From Chryseosolibacter sp964563295 (GTDB lineage Bacteria; Bacteroidota; Bacteroidia; Cytophagales; Cyclobacteriaceae): a stretch of DNA of 46,628 nucleotides. The translations under genes and the position numbers were made by a program. Location of the stretch: NCBI GenBank assembly GCA_964563295.1, contig CAZLWX010000018.1, forward strand, positions 1 through 46,628, written 5' to 3'. Of this stretch, positions 1-7,587 are shown one piece after another. Position 1 is the first letter of the stretch. Each line of letters starts with the position of its first letter. The notes beneath the pieces were generated by a model. It was not told the DNA's origin, did no database searches, and saw nothing but the letters and a program-made list of their open reading frames with translations.

Positions 1-1
1 G

Positions 2-394
2 GGCGGGTTTGACAACCACATGCTTTCTATGTTTGGAGAGGGTGCGATGAAAGCATTTGTTCAGGAGGCCGTCGACGAAGCGCTGCGCCTGGACCGCGCG
101 TTGGCCCGGCTGGATGCCGACCATGAAAATGTTCACAGGAAGGTGGTGCTCATGCACTATTCTCCTATCAAGGAAACGGTGATCGGCGAACCGGAACCGA
201 TATACCCGTTCCTGGGCTGTTCGCGACTGTCAGAACCTCTCAACCGCAGGGATGTAGTGGCGGCATTTCACGGCCATGCCCACGTTGGATCGCTCGAAGG
301 CAAAACCAGCAGCGGTGTAAGAGTATTTAATGTATCAAAACCCATTTTGGTAAAGGCGGGCTACAAATACCCTTTTTTTGTGCTAGAGGCTTGA
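2..394 (+). CDS. Metallophosphoesterase, C-terminal part (5' end outside window)
   Basis: The reading frame is open from the first complete codon at position 2, so the gene begins before the window. An internal ATG at 20 is unlikely to be the true start. The visible 130 residues carry the C-terminal half of a calcineurin-like phosphoesterase fold: a strand ending in MHYSP, where the His is expected to bind metal, and the closing FHGHAHVG motif, which matches the GHxH metal-binding signature. The N-terminal DxH and GNH(D/E) motifs must lie upstream, so substrate and cell location cannot be judged. It is followed by a 97-base gap and a response regulator on the same strand. The family call is firm; the specific function is unknown. 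Confidence 0.8.
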   Translation, partial: GGFDNHMLSMFGEGAMKAFVQEAVDEALRLDRALARLDADHENVHRKVVLMHYSPIKETVIGEPEPIYPFLGCSRLSEPLNRRDVVAAFHGHAHVGSLEGKTSSGVRVFNVSKPILVKAGYKYPFFVLEA

Positions 395-491
395 TTCTGC
401 GATTTTCGGCCACAATCAGCACGTAAGAATTACAACGCGATTAACGTTTCCGGTGGCTCAATTTTGCCTTAATTGCTCTGTCCCTGATCAC

Positions 492-905
492 ATGCCAAAC
501 AACAAGATCGCCAACCTCTGGATTATCGATGACGACCCCATGGCCTCGTTCTATATCAAGAGATTGGCCGAATTGGGCGATCTCGCCGATATCATCACTA
601 TTTACAACAAAGCACGCGGTGCCATCGAATACCTCCTCCTGCACCACCAGTCGCCGGAGCACCTGCCTGATGTAATCCTGCTCGACATTTATATGCCGGA
701 AATGGACGGTTGGGATTTTCTGAAAGAATTCTCCGAAATAAAGGCGCGCCTCGTCAAGTCTGTTAGCATCTACATTATCAGTTCATCTACCCACCTGAAG
801 GATATCTACCGCGCCCGCGAAATCCCGGAAGTCCGCGACTATATCCAGAAACCGGTCACGAAAGAAAAATTAAAAGAGATCGTGAAACCGGTACCCGCGG
901 CCTGA
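492..905 (+). CDS. Single-domain response regulator (CheY-like receiver)
   Basis: The 137-residue protein is one receiver domain with no output domain. The acidic pocket is D13-D14-D15, the phospho-acceptor is D65 in the LLDIYMPEMDGW segment, the conserved Ser/Thr lies in the SSST run near residue 98, and the conserved lysine is K120 in QKP. An upstream in-frame GTG at 453 would add 13 residues unlike the family, so the ATG at 492, just before the first beta strand, is preferred. Stand-alone receivers of this kind often act by protein-protein contact or as phosphorelay intermediates. No histidine kinase is visible nearby, so its partner is unknown. No clear promoter or ribosome-binding site is seen, as is common in this phylum. 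Confidence 0.85.
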   Translation: MPNNKIANLWIIDDDPMASFYIKRLAELGDLADIITIYNKARGAIEYLLLHHQSPEHLPDVILLDIYMPEMDGWDFLKEFSEIKARLVKSVSIYIISSSTHLKDIYRAREIPEVRDYIQKPVTKEKLKEIVKPVPAA

Positions 906-1059
906 TCCACCCGATTCTGGCACTCTTCGGTAACAGGCCTGCCCCCCCATGTGCTGGTAGTCGCTCCCAAAAGCCATTGAATGCTGGTTTGAAGAATGCA
1001 GGGCCATCATGGTACAGATATTTTCTTACCACGGCGTGCAAACTTCAACTCCTTGACTA

Positions 1060-1641
1060 GTGAGAATCGGGCATTTCATAACCGTATGGCTAATAGTACT
1101 CAATTGTGAGATCGTGTTTAGCCAGAAGGTAAAGAGCGCCCTGCCCGACTTCGCCATCATCCAATACGCAGGCAGCATCGGGCACATCAGCGGCGGGATT
1201 GGGTACGACGTCTTTAAGTCGCGGGGCCGTTTCAGCACGCATTTTGGGTGGGTGCCCTTGGGCGCTGGCGGCACGCGCAACGTCATCTCAGCCAGGTTGA
1301 TGTTTGAGCCGATCACGCTGACGGTGTGGAACCGCGTGTACATGAACCCCATTGATGTGGGCGTGATGGCAAGTTTCAACTATGGTGATGACCTGCAGTC
1401 GCGGAGGACGGAACTTCGGTCAGATGACTATTCCTGGTGGCATCCTGCCATCCGCACCCATGTCGTTTTGGAGAACGCTGTGACGTATCAGTTCAAAAAA
1501 GAAAAGCGATTTCATTCGGTGACGGGCTACATCGAAGTCAACACGAACGAGTACTATTTTATCACATTCATCCGAAACCTCAACAGCGTCAGGCTGACGG
1601 ACATCATCAAACTAGGTACTGGGGTTCGGCTTGCGTTCTGA
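1060..1641 (+). CDS. Putative outer-membrane / secreted beta-rich protein
   Basis: I do not recognise a named family. The 193-residue product starts at GTG 1060. An in-frame stop lies two codons upstream, and starting here gives a good signal peptide (hydrophobic residues about 8-20, then FS before Q). The mature part is full of alternating hydrophobic and polar stretches rich in Tyr, Phe and Gly and ends in RLAF, an aromatic C-terminus typical of outer-membrane barrels. An eight-strand porin-like barrel is plausible but unproven. It is convergent with the next gene: its stop ends at 1641 and the opposite gene's stop begins at 1642, with no terminator between them. Confidence 0.55.
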   Translation: MRIGHFITVWLIVLNCEIVFSQKVKSALPDFAIIQYAGSIGHISGGIGYDVFKSRGRFSTHFGWVPLGAGGTRNVISARLMFEPITLTVWNRVYMNPIDVGVMASFNYGDDLQSRRTELRSDDYSWWHPAIRTHVVLENAVTYQFKKEKRFHSVTGYIEVNTNEYYFITFIRNLNSVRLTDIIKLGTGVRLAF

Positions 1642-2208
1642 TCAGTGACGGCTGTCGACCGTCATGTCGGGCTGCTTAGGGTACAGCTTCAGGTACGAAA
1701 GCTTGTACGTAATGATTTTGCGGCGGTGCGTCTCCGAAAATTCTGCTTCCATCATCTCGGGAGATTCGTTGATCATCGAAAAATCGAAGGAGGAACCATC
1801 CGGTTCGAAATGGCGGTAGATGAATGTCCTTCCCTCCGCCAACGTCTGTAGCTCTCCGACGATCGGGTATCTCTTGGCATCGCGATAGCTGAGCGTAACC
1901 TCGATGAAATCGCGCTTAGAACCAGGCCAATCGCGCAGGATGGCGGCGCGGGCGTAGTTATCCCTTCTCTCGACAACCTTGATCTTTTCACGTTTGCTGA
2001 GCAGGCGCTTGCTTCTTCGCGTAATAACACATGAGACCGAATAGATACCTTCGATGGGGGCGCTCTCATGCTTACCAAAATATCGATGGATGAGGTCCTC
2101 AAAATCGACTTCCTGGTAGACGCCTTTGATCTTGGCCTTTTCACTCGGCTGCGCCTTCATGGCCACAGAGGCCACGCATGCCAGCAACAGGAGGATCGCG
2201 GTTTTCAT
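1642..2208 (-). CDS. Secreted protein of unknown function
   Basis: This is a 188-residue protein with a clear signal peptide (MKTAILLLLACVASVAMKAQ) and a basic, beta-rich mature region that I cannot assign to a family. The mature part has many Arg/Lys and Tyr residues and no obvious catalytic motif or metal site. It lies 13 bases downstream of the flavin oxidoreductase on the same strand, so the two are probably co-transcribed, with this gene second. Whether they cooperate is unclear, since the first product should be cytoplasmic and this one exported. Confidence 0.6.
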   Translation of the reverse strand: MKTAILLLLACVASVAMKAQPSEKAKIKGVYQEVDFEDLIHRYFGKHESAPIEGIYSVSCVITRRSKRLLSKREKIKVVERRDNYARAAILRDWPGSKRDFIEVTLSYRDAKRYPIVGELQTLAEGRTFIYRHFEPDGSSFDFSMINESPEMMEAEFSETHRRKIITYKLSYLKLYPKQPDMTVDSRH

Positions 2209-2221
2209 AGTGCGCTACAAA

Positions 2222-3706
2222 TTAAAAGCAAATGTCTTCGTAAACACCTCTGGTGCTGGCGCGGCAGGATAGCTTACCCTTCATCGCATCGGGCTTTAGC
2301 AGCGATTTGCCGAGGAGCATCCGGACGCATTCCTGAATACCTTCTGTAATAGACGGGTGCGGATGAACACACTCCGCAAGCTCCTCTATTCCCTTGTCCA
2401 TCGAGATCAGCAAGGCAACCGCCTGCATGGCGCTGGAAGCCTGGTTCCCAATGATCTTGAGACCCAGGATCTTCATCTGGTCATCGTTGCTGACCAGCAA
2501 TTTAATAAATCCCTGTGTATTCCGTTTTGCAATTGCGCGAGGGATACAGCTGTAATCCAGCGTGACCACTTTATAGTCAATTCCTTTTTCACGCGCGCTG
2601 ATCTCATTAAGGCCAACACCCGCAACTTCGGGACTCAAAAACATGATGGTGCTGATGTTTTCATACACCAGCTTCCTGCGGGGGCTGCCAAAGATCTTTT
2701 CGACGGCATACCTGCCTTCCAACTCGCCGACGTTCACCAGCGAGATATCCGATGTGATGTCGCCTACCGCATAAATATTGCTGACATTGGTTTGCGTATC
2801 ATTGTCTTCAATACCCCGCTTGGAAATATTGATGGACACCGTATTCTCGTCCCATAGTTCCTCGTAGTTAGGAATGCGGCCGACCGCCACCAACGCTTTC
2901 TCGACGTTGAACACCTCCTTACCACCATCCGTATACTCGAGCTCATACTCCACGCGTTTGTTCTTGATTTCCATCCGCACCAGGCGCGAGTTTCGGTGAA
3001 TTAGCACGCCACTGTTCTCCATGTTCCGTTCAATCACCCGCACAATATCCTCGTCCTCGAAAGGCAGTATCCTGTCGCCTTTGTCGATCAGGTGGACTTT
3101 CGTCTTACCGAAACCGGAAAAGATCGTCGCGTATTCACAGCCGATCACCCCGGCCCCGACAATCACCATGCTCTCCGGAAAGTCATCCATATCTTCAATT
3201 CCCTCGCTGGTCATCACAAATCTTTCATCAATCGGAAGTTCGGGGAGGTATCGCGGACGGCTACCCGTTGCCAGGACAACGTATTCAGCCCAGACCACCT
3301 CGCATTTATTGCCATTGCGAATTTCAATTTCATGATTGCTGAGCAGGCGCGCATTGCCTTTCCTGAACGTGAGCAGGTTGGCATGTCGCGAATCCTGCAT
3401 CTGACGCATATGGTCCTCCAGCAGCTCGCATCGTTCGCTGACGGCCTTTCGCACCTCTTCCTGGATTTCGCGGAAGTTGGTACCCGGAGCCTGGATATTG
3501 TACCGTTTAAGCGTCTTGCGAAACGCCGATGCCTCGCGTGATAATTCCCACCAGGTTTTGGATGAAAGCGCACCGTTGGTGACTCCAGCACCCCCAACCT
3601 TGTTCCGTTCTATCAACAATGTTTTCTTTTTGAAATCAAGTGACCGCATGGCTGCGGCATAGCCGGAAGGACCGGCCCCAATGACTACCAGATCAAATTT
3701 GTCCAT
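2222..3706 (-). CDS. FAD-dependent pyridine nucleotide oxidoreductase, dihydrolipoamide dehydrogenase-like but lacking redox cysteines
   Basis: The 494-residue protein has the full class I flavoprotein disulfide reductase layout: an N-terminal FAD Rossmann motif (VVIGAGPSGYAAA), a central NAD(P) motif (VIVGAGVIGCEYA), the second FAD motif (IYAVGDI) and a C-terminal dimerisation domain with the HPHPSITE catalytic His-Glu pair near residues 448-455. The active-site helix that normally carries CxxxxC reads VGGAGVTNGALSSK at 37-50, so both cysteines are replaced (G41, A46). It therefore cannot be a normal lipoamide or glutathione reductase. Soluble transhydrogenases (SthA) are relatives that also lack the disulfide. 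A tail of about 35 residues after the HPHP helix carries two further cysteines, near 481 and 493. Its role is probably NAD(P)H-linked electron transfer; the substrate is unknown. Confidence 0.8.
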   Translation of the reverse strand: MDKFDLVVIGAGPSGYAAAMRSLDFKKKTLLIERNKVGGAGVTNGALSSKTWWELSREASAFRKTLKRYNIQAPGTNFREIQEEVRKAVSERCELLEDHMRQMQDSRHANLLTFRKGNARLLSNHEIEIRNGNKCEVVWAEYVVLATGSRPRYLPELPIDERFVMTSEGIEDMDDFPESMVIVGAGVIGCEYATIFSGFGKTKVHLIDKGDRILPFEDEDIVRVIERNMENSGVLIHRNSRLVRMEIKNKRVEYELEYTDGGKEVFNVEKALVAVGRIPNYEELWDENTVSINISKRGIEDNDTQTNVSNIYAVGDITSDISLVNVGELEGRYAVEKIFGSPRRKLVYENISTIMFLSPEVAGVGLNEISAREKGIDYKVVTLDYSCIPRAIAKRNTQGFIKLLVSNDDQMKILGLKIIGNQASSAMQAVALLISMDKGIEELAECVHPHPSITEGIQECVRMLLGKSLLKPDAMKGKLSCRASTRGVYEDICF

Positions 3707-3807
3707 AACTAGCCAGTGAAGGGTTCATTTTACTAGTTACACATTTTTTGAGGTCAATTCAATACCGCCCGCGACAATCCATGCCGCATCGCCCCATAGA
3801 TAATTGT

Positions 3808-3815
3808 TACCTTTG
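3808..3815 (+). promoter_or_regulatory. Candidate -7 promoter element for the PAP2 gene
   Basis: TACCTTTG matches the Bacteroidota TAnnTTTG element and lies 20 bases before the ATG at 3836. I see no good TTG at the expected upstream distance, so the call is moderate. Confidence 0.4.
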
Positions 3816-3835
3816 AACTACACCAAGACACGGAC

Positions 3836-4423
3836 ATGCTCAACGAGTTGATGGAGCTGGACAAAGAGCTTTTCCTCTTACTGAATGGATTTCACACGTC
3901 GTGGCTCGATCCCATCATGCTTTTCATCACCGACAAGCTTGTATGGATACCGTTATATATCGTCCTGGTGTATATTGTTTTCAGGGATTTGGGTCGCCAG
4001 GCGTGGATAGCACTGGCCTGCATTGCGCTGACCATCCTGTTGGCCGATCAGGCTACCAGCACGCTGATGAAACCCTACTTCGCGCGACTGCGCCCCTCGC
4101 ATGAGCCGGCACTGGAAGGTGTCGTCCACGTCGTCGACAACTATAAAGGCGGACGCTACGGGTTTGCTTCGAGTCACGCCGCAAATACATTCGGTGCCGC
4201 GACATTCTTATTCTTGTTGTTAGGTAAGAAACGACGCTGGGTTGGATGGTTATTCCTATGGGCTGCCGTGGTAGTTTACTCCCGGATATATCTCGGTGTG
4301 CACTACCCCGGCGATATCGTCGTCGGAAGCCTCGTCGGAATGCTCGCCGCTGCGCTTAGCTTTTTGCTCTTTAACTGGATGAGGAAGCATTGGGATACCC
4401 CACGACGAGAGCAACTACCGTGA
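3836..4423 (+). CDS. PAP2-family membrane phosphatase
   Basis: The 195-residue integral membrane protein carries all three parts of the PAP2 phosphatase signature: K79-x6-R86-P87 (KPYFARLRP), the SSHAAN motif with H113 (the family usually has PSGH), and S148-R149-x5-H155-x3-D159 (SRIYLGVHYPGD). Five or so hydrophobic segments flank these motifs. PAP2 enzymes remove phosphate from lipid phosphates such as undecaprenyl pyrophosphate, phosphatidate or phosphatidylglycerophosphate; the substrate here cannot be told. Length is normal for small bacterial members. Its last nine bases overlap the 3' end of the convergent riboflavin synthase gene. Confidence 0.9.
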   Translation: MLNELMELDKELFLLLNGFHTSWLDPIMLFITDKLVWIPLYIVLVYIVFRDLGRQAWIALACIALTILLADQATSTLMKPYFARLRPSHEPALEGVVHVVDNYKGGRYGFASSHAANTFGAATFLFLLLGKKRRWVGWLFLWAAVVVYSRIYLGVHYPGDIVVGSLVGMLAAALSFLLFNWMRKHWDTPRREQLP

Positions 4424-5002
4424 GCCCAATAGCCTCTTGACATACTTCCCAATAATATCGAATTCGAGGTTCACCCGATCGCCGGATTTCAGCAGGTGAA
4501 AATTCGTATGGTGATAAGTATAAGGAATGATTGCTACTGAAAACCCGTTGTCCGACGAATCAAAACAGGTCAGGCTCACACCGTTCACTGCGATGGATCC
4601 TTTGTCGACCGTAATATTGCCTTCGGAGGGTTGATAAGTTATCCGGAAGAGCCAGCTGCCGCCCTCGTCTTTGATACTGGCAATGGTTCCAACCTGATCA
4701 ACGTGACCTTGCACGATGTGGCCGTCAAACCGGCCATTGTTCAACATACAGCGCTCCAGGTTCACCTTGTCACCCGGAACCAGGTCACCCAGCGTGGAGC
4801 GTCTTAGGGTCTCCGCTACCGCCGTAACCCAATACGAGCCTTCGCCCTTTCTCGCCACCGTAAGACAGACCCCATTGTGAGCCACACTTTGGTCGATTTT
4901 GAGGTCATCGGAGATAGGATTTCCAATCTGGATGTTCCTGTTGGTTCCTTCGGATTCGGTGCCCAAAACCTCTCCCATCCCCTCTATTATGCCTGTAAAC
5001 AT
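4415..5002 (-). CDS. ribE: Riboflavin synthase, alpha subunit
   Basis: Riboflavin synthase dismutates two 6,7-dimethyl-8-ribityllumazine molecules into riboflavin and the pyrimidinedione. The 195-residue protein has the diagnostic N-terminus MFTGIIEGMGEV and two tandem lumazine-binding repeats, about 1-97 and 98-195. The repeats are marked by matching segments: NGVCLTV and AVNGVSLTC, LRRSTLGDL and YTYHHTNF, and GHIVQGHVD at the junction. Length is typical. No other riboflavin genes are near, so the pathway is dispersed. It is divergent from the membrane-protein operon at 5089 and converges with the PAP2 gene. I saw no FMN riboswitch in the 86-base upstream gap. Confidence 0.96.
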   Translation of the reverse strand: MFTGIIEGMGEVLGTESEGTNRNIQIGNPISDDLKIDQSVAHNGVCLTVARKGEGSYWVTAVAETLRRSTLGDLVPGDKVNLERCMLNNGRFDGHIVQGHVDQVGTIASIKDEGGSWLFRITYQPSEGNITVDKGSIAVNGVSLTCFDSSDNGFSVAIIPYTYHHTNFHLLKSGDRVNLEFDIIGKYVKRLLGSR

Positions 5003-5040
5003 GCCGCAAAATACGCAAAACCTCGCTTGTAGAAGAATTT

Positions 5041-5071
5041 TTGGTTTATAATATAAACTAGTTTATCTTTG
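5041..5071 (+). promoter_or_regulatory. Promoter of the 5089-6517 operon
   Basis: TTG at 5041-5043, a 20-base spacer and TATCTTTG at 5064-5071 match the Bacteroidota -33/-7 promoter pattern. The predicted start lies near 5078, just before the ATG at 5089. The spacer carries the palindrome described separately. Confidence 0.65.
5053..5066. promoter_or_regulatory. 14-bp perfect palindrome in the promoter: candidate operator
   Basis: ATAAACTAGTTTAT reads identically on both strands and ends inside the -7 element TATCTTTG. A protein bound here would block the promoter. The second gene of the operon encodes a winged-helix regulator, which makes autorepression the simplest reading. The palindrome is AT-rich, so chance cannot be excluded. 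Confidence 0.45.
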
Positions 5072-5088
5072 TACAAATAATCGTCACG

Positions 5089-5664
5089 ATGAAAGCAGAA
5101 CCTGAAAATCTTACCGCCCAGCAGAGCCTCGACATCATCACGGCGATGATCCGCCAGGCCAAGGGCAATGCCCGTCGAAATGGATTTCACTACCTATTGT
5201 GGGGTTGGGTGGCTGTCGTTGCCAACCTGGGGATGTACGGCCTGAGCGTGATGGGTTATCCCCACCCCTACTTCGTGTGGGCGATTACTATTCCCGCATG
5301 GGTAATCTCCATCGTCAAGGGCTATCGCGATGGGCGTGCACGACCGACAACCACTCACTTTGATCGGGTCAACAAGTGGCTCTGGTTGTCGTTCGGTATT
5401 GTGATCTTCACCTGTGTCGCTTTTGGCGGGAGGATCAACTATCAGCTCAATCCACTCATCATCATCATCTGCACCATCCCCACGTTGGTTTCGGGTGTTG
5501 TGTTGAGGTTCGCGCCGCTGATGCTCGGAGGTGCCTCCTTTTGGGTCTTTGGAATCATCGGCTTCCTGGTCCCCGTGCACGTTCAGCCACTGGTTGGTGC
5601 TGCGGCCGTCCTTTGCGGCTATCTCGTACCCGGATACATGCTCGGGAAAAAGAAAGACGACTAG
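5089..5664 (+). CDS. Multi-pass membrane protein of unknown function
   Basis: The 191-residue protein starts with a soluble helix of about 30 residues containing many Gln, Arg and Asn, followed by about five hydrophobic segments (roughly 35-55, 62-80, 100-120, 125-142 and 145-185). It ends in a charged GKKKDD tail. I do not recognise a catalytic motif. Similar small membrane proteins are often encoded directly before a winged-helix regulator in Bacteroidota, as here: the next ATG abuts this gene's stop codon. It may act as a membrane partner or sensor for that regulator, but this is inference from gene order only. Confidence 0.65.
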   Translation: MKAEPENLTAQQSLDIITAMIRQAKGNARRNGFHYLLWGWVAVVANLGMYGLSVMGYPHPYFVWAITIPAWVISIVKGYRDGRARPTTTHFDRVNKWLWLSFGIVIFTCVAFGGRINYQLNPLIIIICTIPTLVSGVVLRFAPLMLGGASFWVFGIIGFLVPVHVQPLVGAAAVLCGYLVPGYMLGKKKDD

Positions 5665-5970
5665 ATGTTCAAGGAACTCGATCCTCTGCTACACTCACAA
5701 CTCCGGCTTGCGGTGATGTCGCTGATGATGACGGTCGAAAGTGCCGAGTTCACTTTTCTGAAAGAAAAAACGGGAAGCACGGCCGGGAACCTCAGCGTCC
5801 AACTCGATAAGCTTTCGGAAGCCGGATACATCACGGTAGAAAAAACGTTCAGGGGCAAGAAGCCGCTGACAACGTGCCGCGTTACCCGTAAAGGTATAGA
5901 CGCTTTTGAATCTTATGTTAATGCTTTAAAGACATACATCAATCACAAACCAAATGAATCGCACACCTAA
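5665..5970 (+). CDS. Winged-helix transcriptional regulator (MarR/ArsR-like single domain)
   Basis: The 101-residue protein is essentially one winged helix-turn-helix domain: helix HSQLRLAVMSLM, a FTFLKEKTG helix, the recognition helix TAGNLSVQLDKLSEAGY, then the beta wing with VEKTFRGKKPLTTCRVTRKG and a C-terminal helix. This matches the family of short regulators that bind palindromic operators as dimers. It is translated immediately after the membrane protein, since its ATG begins the base after the stop. A 14-bp palindrome overlaps the operon promoter, so it may repress its own operon. No ligand-binding part is visible. Confidence 0.85.
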   Translation: MFKELDPLLHSQLRLAVMSLMMTVESAEFTFLKEKTGSTAGNLSVQLDKLSEAGYITVEKTFRGKKPLTTCRVTRKGIDAFESYVNALKTYINHKPNESHT

Positions 5971-5980
5971 CCGGACAACT

Positions 5981-6517
5981 ATGAAAAATTTATTGATTAC
6001 AGCGGCTCTGGCAACGCTGGTGGCTTCCGCCGCGGCACAGCCCGTCATGAACAACAAGGAGAAAATGAAGGTCTTTGCCGTCTGGGAAGGCGAATGGCGC
6101 GGCGAAGGCTGGATGCAAATGGGCCCCGGAGAGCCAAAAACTTCCAGGGTCGATGAGAAGATTCAGTCGAAACTGGACGGAACCGTTTACCTCGTGGAGG
6201 GAATCGGCAAATCCACAAACCCGCAAACGAACGAGGAAATGATTGTGCACCAGGCCCTGGGACTGATTTCCTGGAATAATACAACCAACGAATACCAGTT
6301 CAGGACACACCTGAAGGATGGCAGAAGCACCGACGCCTGGTTGAAGGTAGTGGGTGAAAACAAATTCCAATGGGGATTCGAAGTTCCGGGCCGCGGCCAG
6401 ACTCGCTACTCCATCACCTTAGACCCCATCAAGAAAACGTGGAATGAAATCGGGGAATTCTCACAGGACGGGAACAACTGGAGTAAGTTCTTCGAAATGA
6501 ATCTTACCAAAGTCTGA
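5981..6517 (+). CDS. Secreted DUF1579-like protein
   Basis: The start is set at ATG 5981 because it gives a clean signal peptide (MKNLLITAALATLVASAAAQ). An in-frame ATG at 5954 inside the regulator gene would put nine polar residues in front of it. The mature part of about 158 residues is a lipocalin-like beta-rich domain, with WEGEWRGEGWM near the start, LDGTVYLVEGIGK in the middle and a closing WNEIGEFSQDGNNWSKFFEMNL segment. These resemble DUF1579-type proteins, whose function is unknown. It is the third gene of the operon with the membrane protein and the regulator and may be the regulated output. Confidence 0.7.
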   Translation: MKNLLITAALATLVASAAAQPVMNNKEKMKVFAVWEGEWRGEGWMQMGPGEPKTSRVDEKIQSKLDGTVYLVEGIGKSTNPQTNEEMIVHQALGLISWNNTTNEYQFRTHLKDGRSTDAWLKVVGENKFQWGFEVPGRGQTRYSITLDPIKKTWNEIGEFSQDGNNWSKFFEMNLTKV

Positions 6518-6582
6518 TGATCCTGATACTGTTGGCAGTTCTGTGTTATCTTATGATGCTCGCGCTGATGAGCGGAAAGTGA
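6517..6582 (+). CDS. Possible 21-residue hydrophobic peptide coupled to the preceding gene
   Basis: The ATG shares its A with the stop codon of the upstream gene (TGATG), the layout used for translational coupling. The product has 21 residues, nearly all Leu, Ile, Val, Met or Ala, and ends in SGK, enough for one membrane span. Nothing else supports it: it is very short, has no ribosome-binding site and could be chance. Confidence 0.25.
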   Translation: MILILLAVLCYLMMLALMSGK

Positions 6583-6619
6583 CGCGGACGATCGCGCAGA
6601 ATTCTCTATCTTTCCCGTA

Positions 6620-7519
6620 ATGGAATTCGGGAAAATTGATCGGAGTACACTCGACCAGGTCAACTTTTATCTGCCCGACGATCGCGAGGAAACCTCGCGG
6701 TTGTTGTCGCAGGTTGATCGGCGTGAACCAAAACAACTGGCAGCCTATGTGGGCTGCGCAAAATGGGGCCGCAAGGACTGGATCGGGCGGATTTACCCGG
6801 AAGGAACACGCGAGAGCGACTTCCTCGCCCACTATGGACGATTTTTCAATAGTATTGAACTGAACGCGACATTTTACCGGCTGCCATCGATCACGCAGAC
6901 ATCAGCGTGGAGTAAACAGGTCGGCAGCGAATTCCGGTTTTCTCCAAAGGTCAGCCAGATCATCAGTCACATTAAGCGGTTGAAGGATGTCAAAGAGCTC
7001 AGCGATCGGTTTTTCCGTGGAATCACAGGATTTGGGGAAAAACTCGGCCCGGTATTCCTGATGCCCCATCCCGCCATCGGGCCAAAGGGGTTTGACACAT
7101 TGCGGGCATTTGTCGATGCAATGCCCAGCGACGTTAAGGTCTTTGTTGAGATGCGTCACAAGGAGTGGTTTGGCGATCAGGAGTCTTTCAAAAAGCTTTT
7201 TGATTTCTTTGAGTCCGCCGGCGTGGGCTCGGTGATCACTGATGCAGCCGGACGACGTGATTGCGTGCATGTGCGTCTTACTGTTCCCGAGGCTTTCATC
7301 CGCTTTGTTGGCAACGGTCTTCATCCTTCCGACTATGCCCGCGTCGACGAGTGGGTGCAGCGCATTCGAAAATGGAAAGAGCAGGGACTGAAGGCCGTAT
7401 ACTTTTTCATGCACCAGGAAGATGAGGTTCATTCTCCTGAACTGGCCCAGTACGTCATAAGCAAGCTGAACGAACACTGTGGCACGCAACTCCAGGTGCC
7501 TCGGTTCCTGAGCGCATAA
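6620..7519 (+). CDS. DUF72 family protein (YecE-like)
   Basis: The 299-residue protein is a DUF72 member, a TIM-barrel family of unresolved biochemical role. Markers include AYVGCAKWGRKDWIGRIYP near residues 41-59, the FNSIELNATFYRLPS segment, FSPKVSQIISH, and VFVEMRHKEWF in the middle. The N-terminal 40 residues before the barrel also occur in other Bacteroidota homologues as I recall them, which supports the ATG at 6620. A promoter-like TATCTTTC lies only six bases before this ATG, so a very short leader is possible. It stands alone between two unrelated secreted proteins. Confidence 0.85.
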   Translation: MEFGKIDRSTLDQVNFYLPDDREETSRLLSQVDRREPKQLAAYVGCAKWGRKDWIGRIYPEGTRESDFLAHYGRFFNSIELNATFYRLPSITQTSAWSKQVGSEFRFSPKVSQIISHIKRLKDVKELSDRFFRGITGFGEKLGPVFLMPHPAIGPKGFDTLRAFVDAMPSDVKVFVEMRHKEWFGDQESFKKLFDFFESAGVGSVITDAAGRRDCVHVRLTVPEAFIRFVGNGLHPSDYARVDEWVQRIRKWKEQGLKAVYFFMHQEDEVHSPELAQYVISKLNEHCGTQLQVPRFLSA

Positions 7520-7587
7520 GGATATTACCATCGCGTAGTCTTGCGCGCTTGGCTAAAACATCTCTGAATTTACCTAACTTGCTGACG

